The position numbers were made by a program, and so were the translations under genes. A stretch of DNA of 12,743 nucleotides, taken from assembly GCA_045638525.1 (NCBI GenBank), contig JAZUBQ010000027.1, positions 1 to 12,743 of the forward strand, read 5' to 3'. Each line of letters opens with the position of its first letter. The stretch's first letter is position 1. Shown here in pieces: positions 5,548 through 12,404 of the stretch. The stretch comes from SIG452 sp045638525 (lineage in GTDB: Bacteria > Bacillota > Clostridia > UMGS1840). The notes below the pieces were generated by a model that saw only the letters and a list, made by a program, of their open reading frames with translations, was not told the origin of the DNA and made no database searches.

Positions 5548-6597
5548 TTAGCATCCCAAAAGCACTTGGTCAAATTCAAAGAGTGCTTCGTTGATTTCGA
5601 AAATATCGTAAATTTCTTTTTGGATAAAATAGCGGATAATTTTATCAAATGTAAAGCTTTGGGACAAGGCAAGTCCTGCGGAAGACAGCAAATCCTGCGT
5701 TTCGTCCAGATTCAGTTTCAGTGCGATCGCAAAGGCAACGGCTGTCTGTTTGGACGGACGGTATGTATTAGGATTACATTTGATTTTGGAGAAGGTTTTC
5801 TTATCAATATTCGCCTTTTTATAACATTCCACATCAGTCATACCACGCTCGTCTATCCAGTCAAAAAGCTTGAAAGCAAAGGATTTATCCATTTCTTTCA
5901 TATACTCTTCCAAGGATTTTTCTCCTAAGCTACCAATCGGATGTGCTATCGGTGCAGACATCGCAGGCATTGCATCAACATGAGCACACTCTACTCTTTT
6001 CCTTTGACAAAAGATTCCGCTTAAATCATCAACGGTATCAACTGCTTTCAGACAATCCATGTGATGTGTTGTTAATGAATCTTCCGCAAGAAAGTCGCAG
6101 ATTTCCGTGAAGAGTTGTCGGCTAAATTCGTAAGAAGTTTTATCATATACACACAGATACACCATCAGTTCGTGTTTAAAGAGAAATTCGGTGATAACCT
6201 GTATCGCAAATTTTAACACCTGATTTTTGGGATAACCATATGAACCCGACGAAATCAGCGGAAATGCAACGGTAGTACATCCGTATTCCACCGCCAGTTT
6301 CAAAGATTCCAAATAGCAGGATTTTAAGATGACACTTTCACCCGCCAAACCGCCTTTCCAAACAGGCCCTGACGTGTGAATAACATATTTGGCATCCAGA
6401 TTGTACCCCTTAGTGATTTTCGCCGTCCCAAGACCAAGAGGCGCAATCTTGGAACATTCGATGTCCAGTTCCCTCCCTGCTCCTTCGTGAACAGCAAAAT
6501 CAACACCACTGTATCCAATCATTTCTTCGTTGGTGGTGTTCACAATGGCGTCAACTTTCATTTTGGTAATATCTTGTCTGATAATTTGTAACGGCAC
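5548..6597 (-). CDS. Macrodomain protein with C-terminal helix-turn-helix-like domain
   Basis: A 349-residue protein starting at GTG 6595-6597 behind GAGGTG. Residues 1-170 form a macrodomain, the ADP-ribose-binding fold: DAIVNTTN (16-23), GYSGVDFAVHEGAG (28-41), KYVIHTSGPVW (70-80) and FPLISSGSYGYPK (112-124) correspond to the loops that hold ADP-ribose and its diphosphate. The Asn and Asp used for catalysis in MacroD-type hydrolases have counterparts at N20/N23 and D33. Residues about 185-238 are a linker with a Cys- and His-containing patch. Residues about 240-349 are helical and resemble XRE/Cro-type DNA-binding folds (NIDKKTFSKIKCNP, then SKQTAVAFAIALKLNLDET). Such proteins are often labelled RNase III inhibitor from the macrodomain alone. 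It is first in the cluster, with its own promoter, so it may be an ADP-ribose-responsive regulator of the genes behind it. That is inference. Confidence 0.88.
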   Translation of the reverse strand: MPLQIIRQDITKMKVDAIVNTTNEEMIGYSGVDFAVHEGAGRELDIECSKIAPLGLGTAKITKGYNLDAKYVIHTSGPVWKGGLAGESVILKSCYLESLKLAVEYGCTTVAFPLISSGSYGYPKNQVLKFAIQVITEFLFKHELMVYLCVYDKTSYEFSRQLFTEICDFLAEDSLTTHHMDCLKAVDTVDDLSGIFCQRKRVECAHVDAMPAMSAPIAHPIGSLGEKSLEEYMKEMDKSFAFKLFDWIDERGMTDVECYKKANIDKKTFSKIKCNPNTYRPSKQTAVAFAIALKLNLDETQDLLSSAGLALSQSFTFDKIIRYFIQKEIYDIFEINEALFEFDQVLLGC

Positions 6598-6634
6598 AAA
6601 ATCACCTCAAAATCTATTCGTTTAGTATATTATC

Positions 6635-6663
6635 ATTGTAGCAAACTATTATCAGAATGTCAA
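6635..6663 (-). promoter_or_regulatory. Promoter of the macro-SDR-VWA-ARH cluster
   Basis: On the minus strand TTGACA (6658-6663) and TACAAT (6635-6640) are separated by exactly 17 bases. The predicted start near 6628 gives a leader of about 30 bases to the GTG. Two direct copies of TATTATCA (plus-strand 6628-6635 and 6647-6654, 19 bases apart) lie over the -10 box and the spacer and may be regulator contacts. Confidence 0.8.
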
Positions 6664-6757
6664 ATTATATTAAAAAAACTTTACTGACTCACCCCCTAAC
6701 CTTTCATGTTTTAAGACACTGTATATCGTTTAAAAGCGTAAACAACAATATTTTTAA

Positions 6758-6806
6758 ACAAAAAATGCCCTGTGGCATCGTTGGATGTTACAGGACATTT
6801 TTTTGT
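6758..6806 (-). terminator. Intrinsic terminator of the PHP-EutH unit
   Basis: Stem ACAAAAAATGCCCTGT (6758-6773) pairs with ACAGGACATTTTTTTGT (6790-6806) with one mismatch and a 16-base loop. On the minus strand it has a T-rich trailing arm and lies about 50 bases beyond the transporter gene stop. Confidence 0.75.
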
Positions 6807-6854
6807 TTATTCTTTGTGTAGTTTTGTTTTGGGATTTATTCAAAATAAAATTAT

Positions 6855-7928
6855 TTAATTATTTTCCGAAATGTTATACACAATATGAGCCACAAAAACA
6901 GCCGATACTCCGGCAACCAGTTTTCCGATTACAACCGGAAGGATATATCTGCTGTCAAACGCCATAGTAAACGCTAAATGACTTCCTACGATGAACGCTC
7001 CGGACACCGCAAATGCAGCGTTTAACACGACACCTTTTCGATCCATTTTATCCATAAGTCCAACACTTGTGGCACTTGTCACCAAAGTGGAAACAAGACT
7101 TATCACAGATATCTCATTAATACCTGTTTTTTTAGAAACTTTTTTCAAAGGCTTATCTAAAAGTTTAGAAACAATATACATAAATGGAAACGCACCGGAA
7201 AGAACGATCGCCGCATTCAGACAAACAGCGGCACCTTCTTCTATTGGTGCGACACCACCAATTACACTTTTTCCGCATAAAAAATTGATGACTCCTATGG
7301 AAAGACCTATTATAATGATGCTCTTTATAAAGACTCCAAATATTTTAAAAATGTTGATACATATTTTTTGAGCCTTGATTAAGCCGAACGCAATCACACC
7401 GGAAATCACAACAAGCGGAATTAAATTCTTTATCAGTTCTATAATCGGAATTTTGCAGATAATTCCTGCCACAAAACACCCTACCGGAATTGTAACAAGA
7501 CCGCACAGAATCCCCAAAAACAGTTCTCTGTGTTGTTTTTTATCTACAATACCGAGTGTAAACGGAATTGTGAAAGAAATTGTGCATCCCATCATGGATG
7601 AAACTACCAATGCATTATATAATCCTATGCTTGCATTTTCAGCCATTTCCACAGATAACGGTGCACCACCCATATCATTGGCAAATAAACTTGCCGGAAT
7701 AATTGATGGATCGATATGTAAAACGGATGAAAAAAAAGACGAAACCGGACTCATCGCAGATGCAATAACCGGAGATATTACTATCATCCCAATCATGGAT
7801 AACGCCATGGTACCAAGAAGCATAAATGCTTTTTCAAATTCTTTTCCAATTCCAAAACGATTCCCTAAAATGAAATCGACTGCACCCAAAACCGAAAAAA
7901 TCAGTATAATTATTGTTAACAAACTCAT
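6855..7928 (-). CDS. eutH: EutH-family ethanolamine-type permease
   Basis: A 357-residue integral membrane protein with about ten hydrophobic segments. Matching landmarks of the EutH family are the GxGKEFEKAFMLLGTMALSMIGM block (residues about 27-48), SLFAxDMGG-type ANDMGGAPL (83-91), SMMGCTISFTIP (111-122) and a second inverted-half-like GMGGAPIEEGAA-like VAPIEEGAA region. EutH proteins carry ethanolamine across the cytoplasmic membrane. I choose ATG 7926-7928, with GGAG six bases upstream; the longer frame has no ribosome binding site and would overlap the upstream gene. It sits 13 bases behind a PHP-family hydrolase gene and before a terminator. None of the ethanolamine catabolic or microcompartment genes are in the window, so the substrate may be ethanolamine taken up as a nitrogen source or some other small amine. 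Family assignment is firm, substrate is not. Confidence 0.82.
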   Translation of the reverse strand: MSLLTIIILIFSVLGAVDFILGNRFGIGKEFEKAFMLLGTMALSMIGMIVISPVIASAMSPVSSFFSSVLHIDPSIIPASLFANDMGGAPLSVEMAENASIGLYNALVVSSMMGCTISFTIPFTLGIVDKKQHRELFLGILCGLVTIPVGCFVAGIICKIPIIELIKNLIPLVVISGVIAFGLIKAQKICINIFKIFGVFIKSIIIIGLSIGVINFLCGKSVIGGVAPIEEGAAVCLNAAIVLSGAFPFMYIVSKLLDKPLKKVSKKTGINEISVISLVSTLVTSATSVGLMDKMDRKGVVLNAAFAVSGAFIVGSHLAFTMAFDSRYILPVVIGKLVAGVSAVFVAHIVYNISENN

Positions 7929-7941
7929 ATCACTCTCCATA

Positions 7942-8754
7942 TTATAACTGTACTGACCGAAAGCCATCGTCAGTTAAAATATACTTTTCCTGATATCCAC
8001 AATATTGTAAAAATTGTTCTGCCTCTTTTGCATAACAATCAAGAAATTTTTTATCATGACAATCCGTTGTTACTACAGCTCCAAATCCACAACGTTTTAA
8101 TTCTTTTACAATTTCTTCCGAAGGATAAACAGATTTTCGATACCCTCTCGCTATGGCACCTGTATTCACTTCAAAAAAAGAAATTTTCTCCTTCAATGCA
8201 TGAATTGCTTCGTAAGCTGCATCCAGATATTCTTTGGAATCCATCGAAAAAAAACATCTGTTATCTGCATGCTTTGTTATGATATCAAAATGTGCAATAA
8301 TATCAAAGTTGCCATACTGTGGTAATAGCGCTAATTGCTTGTAATATTCTTTTACATATTCCATACCATTGCCGGAAAAATAACGATTGATCACCGTTTC
8401 TACTTCTTGTTCCCCACGGTCAAAGCCCACATACTCTTCTCCGATTTTCAGATAATGCAAAGACCCCAGCAGATAATCGTAACCACCTAAATCTACATCT
8501 GCATACATTTCAACTTCTAATCCCAAGTAGACCTTGATTACATCTTGGTATTTTTCTTTCACACGAAGAACATCTTTTTTATATTCTTCTGTAGGATCAC
8601 CCTTTACTTGAAAAAAAGGTGAAAGAGTTGTGTAAGAATGGCCGGAAAACCCAATCGAAGAATAGCCTTTTTTAATTGCTTCCAATACCAATTCTTCGGG
8701 CGTGTCAGCTCCGTCGCAATAGCAGGTATGTGTATGTAAATTTTGAAGATACAT
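7942..8754 (-). CDS. PHP-domain phosphatase, histidinol-phosphatase (HisK/HisJ)-like
   Basis: A 270-residue cytosolic metal-dependent phosphoesterase. The polymerase-and-histidinol-phosphatase (PHP) metal ligands occur in order: H7-T-H9 and D14 in the opening LHTHTCYCDG, H39 in GFSGHSY, E80 in LGLEVEMY, H100 in LLGSLHYL, H155 in IIAHFDI, E195 in FFEVNTGA, and D231-C-H233 near the C-terminus. The set is complete, so it should be active, probably with a trinuclear Mn, Fe or Zn centre. Length is normal for HisK. Histidinol phosphate would be the default substrate, but no other his genes are near and it is paired with an EutH-type transporter 13 bases downstream, so another phosphomonoester (for example a phosphorylated amine) is possible. 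The start ATG 8752-8754 has only a distant AAGGGA site, and I see no convincing promoter in the 130 bases upstream. Confidence 0.88.
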   Translation of the reverse strand: MYLQNLHTHTCYCDGADTPEELVLEAIKKGYSSIGFSGHSYTTLSPFFQVKGDPTEEYKKDVLRVKEKYQDVIKVYLGLEVEMYADVDLGGYDYLLGSLHYLKIGEEYVGFDRGEQEVETVINRYFSGNGMEYVKEYYKQLALLPQYGNFDIIAHFDIITKHADNRCFFSMDSKEYLDAAYEAIHALKEKISFFEVNTGAIARGYRKSVYPSEEIVKELKRCGFGAVVTTDCHDKKFLDCYAKEAEQFLQYCGYQEKYILTDDGFRSVQL

Positions 8755-8862
8755 ATTTCAGTAAATCCCTTCCGTAAGATAGATTCGATTTTTTTATTTC
8801 CAATGAGTTTTGATTAAATGAATACAGCGTGTTTCATTTGATTGAACCGAATATAGTTTCCG

Positions 8863-8885
8863 AGCCATTCCCAAACGGAGTGGCT
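8863..8885 (-). terminator. Short hairpin after the GH3 remnant
   Basis: AGCCATTCC (8863-8871) pairs with GGAGTGGCT (8877-8885) over 9 bp including one G-T pair, loop CAAAC. It overlaps the GH3 remnant's stop. There is no T-tract on the minus strand, so it is a weak terminator at best. Confidence 0.35.
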
Positions 8886-9409
8886 TACATCAAATAAAAA
8901 CTTTTTGTATGCAACAAATGATCAGCATAGCCGGTAGAAATTTGAAATTCTCCGGGTTCCGAAACAAACTGATTGTCCGAATTCCAAAATCGTAACATTT
9001 CTTCAGTAACGCTGAATTTAACTGTTTTTCGTTCGTTCGGTGCAAGTTCTGTTTTGTGAAATGCAATCAACTGCTGCACCGGTCTGGCTGTGGAACCAAC
9101 CATATCCCGAAGATACATCATAACAGTTTCTTTACCTGCAACATCGCTGTTGTTATGAATTGTTACACTTACTTCTATGGTTTCGTCCTTAGACATTTCG
9201 CTTTTGGACAATTCGATACCTTCATACACAAAATCAGAATAAGAAAGACCGTAACCAAAAGAATATAAGGGTAAATTGCTACATTCAATATAACTTGCAC
9301 AATAGGGTTTATGCGCACCTTGTTCACCGGGTTTAATGATATTGGTATGATTGTAATAAATCGGACATTGACCGGTTGTTTCCGGGAAAGACATGGTTAC
9401 CGGTTTCAA
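8885..9409 (-). pseudogene. C-terminal third of a GH3 beta-glucosidase (5' part deleted)
   Basis: From about 9409 to TAA 8885-8887 the frame reads as the end of a family 3 glycoside hydrolase: KPVTMSFPETTGQCPIYYNH, then LPLYSFGYGLSYSDFVYEG, and a fibronectin-III-like domain with VTIHNNSDVAGKETVMMYL and ARPVQQLIAFHKTELAPNE. These are the PVT-FP-GQ-P-YYN and PLYPFGYGLSYTxF signatures of BglX-type enzymes. The TIM-barrel domain with the catalytic Asp and the acid/base half of the second domain are missing. The frame's only start is an ATG at 9422-9424, which lies in the upstream solute-binding-protein sequence in another frame and lacks a ribosome binding site. The C-terminus is intact. This is a dead fragment produced by a deletion; the stop-proximal end gives no sign of further decay, so the event may be recent. 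Confidence 0.85.
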
Positions 9410-9689
9410 ATAATTCGGGAGCATTGCCTGCAGCGATTGCTACATCAACATCTTTCCCGATGTCACCTTCACGAACTTCGTAAACAAATTTAATGCCTTT
9501 TTCTTTTCCGACAGTTTCATTCCACTCGTTTACAAGTTCTGTCATAATTTTTTTGCTGTGAGACTTGTTGGTCCACATTCTGATTTCAGTCAGACCATCG
9601 TCGGAAGTTTCCCCTCCGGTACAACCTACAGCGCCCAAAAGCATCACCGCCACAAGTGCCAACGCCAATAAGTGTTTAAAAACTTTCAT
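9333..9689 (-). pseudogene. N-terminal fragment of a sugar ABC transporter solute-binding lipoprotein
   Basis: ATG 9687-9689 opens 118 codons. Residues 1-22 are a lipoprotein signal peptide (MKVFKHLLALALVAVMLL) with lipobox AVGC, so C23 would be lipidated and the protein anchored outside the membrane. Residues about 33-94 look like lobe I of an extracellular sugar-binding protein (TEIRMWTNKSHSKK, ELVNEWNE, VAIAAGNAPELF). After about residue 95 the protein sequence turns to noise because the DNA is now GH3 beta-glucosidase read in the wrong frame, and it stops after another 23 residues. About three quarters of a normal 400-450-residue binding protein, any permease genes and most of the GH3 gene have been lost between. 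The start has a modest AGGG site at 5 bases. Any product would be a truncated lipoprotein. Confidence 0.85.
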
Positions 9690-9708
9690 TTTCCCTGTTA
9701 TATGGCTC

Positions 9709-9726
9709 CTAAATTAGAGTAACCAT
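9709..9726 (-). CDS. Possible 5-residue leader ORF
   Basis: ATG 9724-9726 behind a strong AAGGAG site encodes MVTLI and a TAG at 9709-9711, 20 bases before the solute-binding-protein start. This ribosome binding site is better than that of the lipoprotein gene. It may help load ribosomes through translational coupling, or it may be chance. Confidence 0.25.
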   Translation of the reverse strand: MVTLI

Positions 9727-9791
9727 ATTCTCCTTTCTTTTTTATTTTCCACGGGAAATCATTCGGCTTGTTATATTCAGCCAAATTTTAC

Positions 9792-9818
9792 ATTATAATT
9801 CTAAATCATTTTGTTCAA
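9792..9818 (-). promoter_or_regulatory. Possible promoter of the solute-binding-protein remnant
   Basis: On the minus strand a perfect TATAAT (9792-9797) is preceded by TTGAAC (9813-9818) at a short 15-base spacing. Transcription would begin near 9785, about 95 bases before the lipoprotein start. Moderate support only. Confidence 0.4.
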
Positions 9819-10126
9819 ACTTTCTATCACTTTACAATTTTCTTTTTTAGAAAAACAAATTTTTTTGTTTTTTTATACACCAAACGATACAAACACCAAA
9901 AAAACTACAGCAATGCCGTATTTCTGTTGAAAAACCCCATAATGAAAAGGTAAATTATCCCATAAAAATACATATTAAAAAACAAGAAATACAAAATTTA
10001 TTTTTTAGGCTTTTTAAATTCAATTTACCATGAAAAAGATTTCGATGTCATAATAAGAAACCGCCCTGTTAACACATTCAAAAATTGCGATCGGGCGCTC
10101 CGGAACCTTATTGTATACACAATAAA
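9819..10126. other. Gene-free AT-rich spacer
   Basis: About 300 very AT-rich bases with no credible gene on either strand. It contains an A/T-only hairpin near 9850-9873 and a GC-richer patch near 10061-10102 in which CGCCC (10062-10066) could pair with GGGCG (10093-10097) across a 26-base loop. I see no other signal. Confidence 0.6.
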
Positions 10127-10165
10127 AAAAACAGCAACAGTATCCTTGTTACTGTTGCTGTTTTT
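10127..10165 (-). terminator. Intrinsic terminator of the isomerase-kinase gene
   Basis: A perfect 16-bp stem (AAAAACAGCAACAGTA 10127-10142 with TACTGTTGCTGTTTTT 10150-10165) and 7-base loop lie 30 bases beyond the gene stop, with A/T tracts on both sides. Confidence 0.9.
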
Positions 10166-10195
10166 CTCTTTATGTCTCGATTTTTCACATAATCA

Positions 10196-12094
10196 TTACA
10201 GGGTATTTTTCCACAATAGTGCCGCACCAATTAAACCTGCATCATTGGCTAATTTTGCAATTTGCACCTCAGTTTGTTGTTTGCCGAATCTACCATATGA
10301 TTTGTTTTTAATCGCAGTACGAACAGGCTTTAAGATTTTTTCGCCGGCATTGCTGATACCACCGCCAATACAAAGAATTTCCGGTTGGAAGATATTTACC
10401 AAATTGACAACACCTTCAGAAAGATGCGATAAATATTGGCGAATTACCGCCTTCCCTGTTCCGTCTTTCGATAAAAATGCGGTTTGTCCGTTGACATTTG
10501 CCAACTTACCGTTTACGATATGCCACATATCGCTGTCACGATTTTCTTTCATTGCTTCTTTTGTCATTCTGATCAGTGCAGTTGCAGAAGCATATGCTTC
10601 AAAACATCCACGTCTGCCACAAGTACATTTTTCGCCATCAACGCAAATAACCGTATGTCCTAATTCTGCACCTTTGCCATAGGCTCCGGTTACCAAACGT
10701 CCGTTTTCAACGATACCTCCGCCAACACCGGTTCCAAGTGTAATCATTACCATATTTTTGGTTCCTTTACCGCTACCTGCCAGATATTCTCCCCAGGCAG
10801 CTGCGTTGGCATCATTTTCGATATAAATTTTCTTGTTGAGCAAACTTTCCATATAAGATACTGCCGGCACATCATAGAAATCCAGATTATTGGAAAACTC
10901 TATCATACCGGTAGATTTTTCAATCGCCCCGGGGCTACCGATTCCAACTGATTTAATATCCTTAAAATCAATACCGCTTACAACAGCCGCTTCTTTTGCA
11001 CACTCTGCCATATCGGAGAAAATTTCCTGATAGGGTCTGGGAGCATTGGTTTTACAGGATGCTCTGCCATAGATAACACCATTTTCATCCACAACAGCAG
11101 CAACAATATTGGTGCCACCCAAGTCGATACCGATATAATAATCAGGCTGATGAGTTGTAAGCAACACAGTTGCAGTTCCAACTAACGTATATGCTCCCAT
11201 ATTAGCGGGTAAAAATACAGTTTCACCAAGATTTACAGACACACTTTCCGTCTCTGTTTTCAATTCAAGATTTCCCTTGACTACCATCAGAGCGTGATAG
11301 CTTTTTTCATCACAGAACAGTTCTTTTTTGCCTTTTATTTTCAGTTCTTTGACTGCAAAATATTCACAACTGCCAAGCAAACGACTGCCGTCGGAACATA
11401 CGGGAATCTGACGAGGAGTACTTTCGTTACAATTTGCCGCCTTTACCCCTTTGTCGATATGTAATTCTCTGGTATTACCATTTTTATCTTTACGATTATA
11501 ATCATAAAGACGATAGGTAACATTACTGTTCTGCTGAATTTCAGCAATCACATTTCCCTTGCCGATTGCGTGAACGGTTCCTGCTTCCACAAAGAACACA
11601 TCTCCTGCTTTTGAAGATACTGTATCCAATAAATCTTCCACAGTATTATTTTTTATTGCGGTTGCTAAATCATCTTTCGTTACGGTTGTCTTCATACCGC
11701 AGGTCATTTTTGCGCCCTTGTCCGCCTGCACCACATACCACATTTCGGTTTTGCCGTTTTGGTTTTCCCATGCTTTCGCTTGTTCATCATCCGGATGCAC
11801 CTGCACACTCAAGTTATCCTTAGCATCAATCAATTTGATTAAGATAGGAAGTTCATCGCTTTTGCGAAGTGTTCCAAGAGACTCCGGATTTTGTTTCAGA
11901 TAACTTTCCAGGGTCTGTCCATCATATTCTCCCCCCAAAATGGTAGTTAACCCATCAGGATGGCAGCTTAATTCCCAGCTTTCTGCCAAAGGAGACAGAC
12001 CGGTTTGTTTACCATATACACTACGCAGTTTTTCACCACCCCAAAGGTAGTCCTTAAAGGCCGGATTTAATTTGATTGGTTTTAATTCACTCAT
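10196..12094 (-). CDS. Fusion of class I mannose-6-phosphate isomerase and ROK-family sugar kinase
   Basis: A 632-residue two-domain cytosolic enzyme. Residues 1-315 are a ManA-type isomerase (mannose-6-P to fructose-6-P, Zn-dependent): metal ligands Q98 and H100 in SVQVHPDDEQA, E117 in GKTEMWYV and H175 in AGTVHAIGKG, with a C-terminal cupin strand set. Residues 319-632 are a ROK kinase: phosphate-binding DLGGTN (324-329), catalytic D428 in IENDANAAAWGE, LGTGVGGG (453-460), and the ROK zinc site H480 with C490, C492 and C497 in CTCGRRGC. The domains meet in a short THQPDYY linker with no frame break. One chain could turn free mannose into fructose-6-phosphate, or also phosphorylate glucose. 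ATG 12092-12094 follows AAAGGTG. It is a single-gene unit with an ideal promoter and terminator, next to a phosphofructokinase gene. Both active sites look intact. The kinase sugar is uncertain (glucose, mannose or fructose). Confidence 0.93.
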   Translation of the reverse strand: MSELKPIKLNPAFKDYLWGGEKLRSVYGKQTGLSPLAESWELSCHPDGLTTILGGEYDGQTLESYLKQNPESLGTLRKSDELPILIKLIDAKDNLSVQVHPDDEQAKAWENQNGKTEMWYVVQADKGAKMTCGMKTTVTKDDLATAIKNNTVEDLLDTVSSKAGDVFFVEAGTVHAIGKGNVIAEIQQNSNVTYRLYDYNRKDKNGNTRELHIDKGVKAANCNESTPRQIPVCSDGSRLLGSCEYFAVKELKIKGKKELFCDEKSYHALMVVKGNLELKTETESVSVNLGETVFLPANMGAYTLVGTATVLLTTHQPDYYIGIDLGGTNIVAAVVDENGVIYGRASCKTNAPRPYQEIFSDMAECAKEAAVVSGIDFKDIKSVGIGSPGAIEKSTGMIEFSNNLDFYDVPAVSYMESLLNKKIYIENDANAAAWGEYLAGSGKGTKNMVMITLGTGVGGGIVENGRLVTGAYGKGAELGHTVICVDGEKCTCGRRGCFEAYASATALIRMTKEAMKENRDSDMWHIVNGKLANVNGQTAFLSKDGTGKAVIRQYLSHLSEGVVNLVNIFQPEILCIGGGISNAGEKILKPVRTAIKNKSYGRFGKQQTEVQIAKLANDAGLIGAALLWKNTL

Positions 12095-12138
12095 TCTAAA
12101 ACACCTTTTACTTATTTTCTATATAGTTTATATTGCGG

Positions 12139-12167
12139 ATTATATCACAAACATCGCAACTTGTCAA
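12139..12167 (-). promoter_or_regulatory. Consensus promoter of the isomerase-kinase gene
   Basis: On the minus strand a perfect TTGACA (12162-12167), exactly 17 bases, then a perfect TATAAT (12139-12144), with a TGA extension forming an extended -10. Transcription should start near 12132, leaving a leader of about 38 bases. This is the strongest promoter in the window, which suggests high, constitutive-type expression. Confidence 0.92.
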
Positions 12168-12340
12168 ATTTTCCAATTAAAAATTATAAAAATATTATCC
12201 AAAAAAGATTATAAACACAACAAACGAACACAGTTTTTAAATCAAAATAAAGTATCCAATTTCATTTGAAGTCTTTTGCGGTATTCCATCAGCAACAGAA
12301 TCAACCAATTTCTGCATTACAGTTTAACATAACACACTCT
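12168..12340. other. Intergenic spacer between pfkA and the isomerase-kinase gene
   Basis: AT-rich spacer with no supported gene. A 26-codon minus-strand frame near 12247-12327 has no ribosome binding site and is not called. Confidence 0.6.
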
Positions 12341-12376
12341 AAAACCACGACCCCAAAAATTGGAACCGTGGTTTTT
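12341..12376 (-). terminator. Terminator of the phosphofructokinase gene
   Basis: AAAACCACG (12341-12349) pairs perfectly with CGTGGTTTT (12367-12375); on the minus strand the trailing arm is T-rich. It lies about 30 bases beyond the pfkA stop. Confidence 0.7.
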
Positions 12377-12404
12377 GCAGTCTATTTTGCTATAGAACCA
12401 ATAA

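Noticed and set aside
5525..5554. Longer SDR protein starting at 5554
   Set aside because: It would overlap the macrodomain gene stop and include the GAGGTGG ribosome binding site of the ATG at 5524; classical SDRs begin shortly before the VAIVTG strand.
7929..7967. Longer EutH-like protein starting at 7967
   Set aside because: No ribosome binding site, overlap with the PHP gene, and 13 extra polar residues before the first membrane segment that the family does not need.
9333..9424. Programmed frameshift linking the lipoprotein and GH3 frames
   Set aside because: No slippery heptamer is visible, and the two protein families are not parts of one protein; deletion explains the join better.
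12247..12327. 26-codon minus-strand ORF between pfkA and the isomerase-kinase gene
   Set aside because: No ribosome binding site or promoter, and no recognisable sequence.
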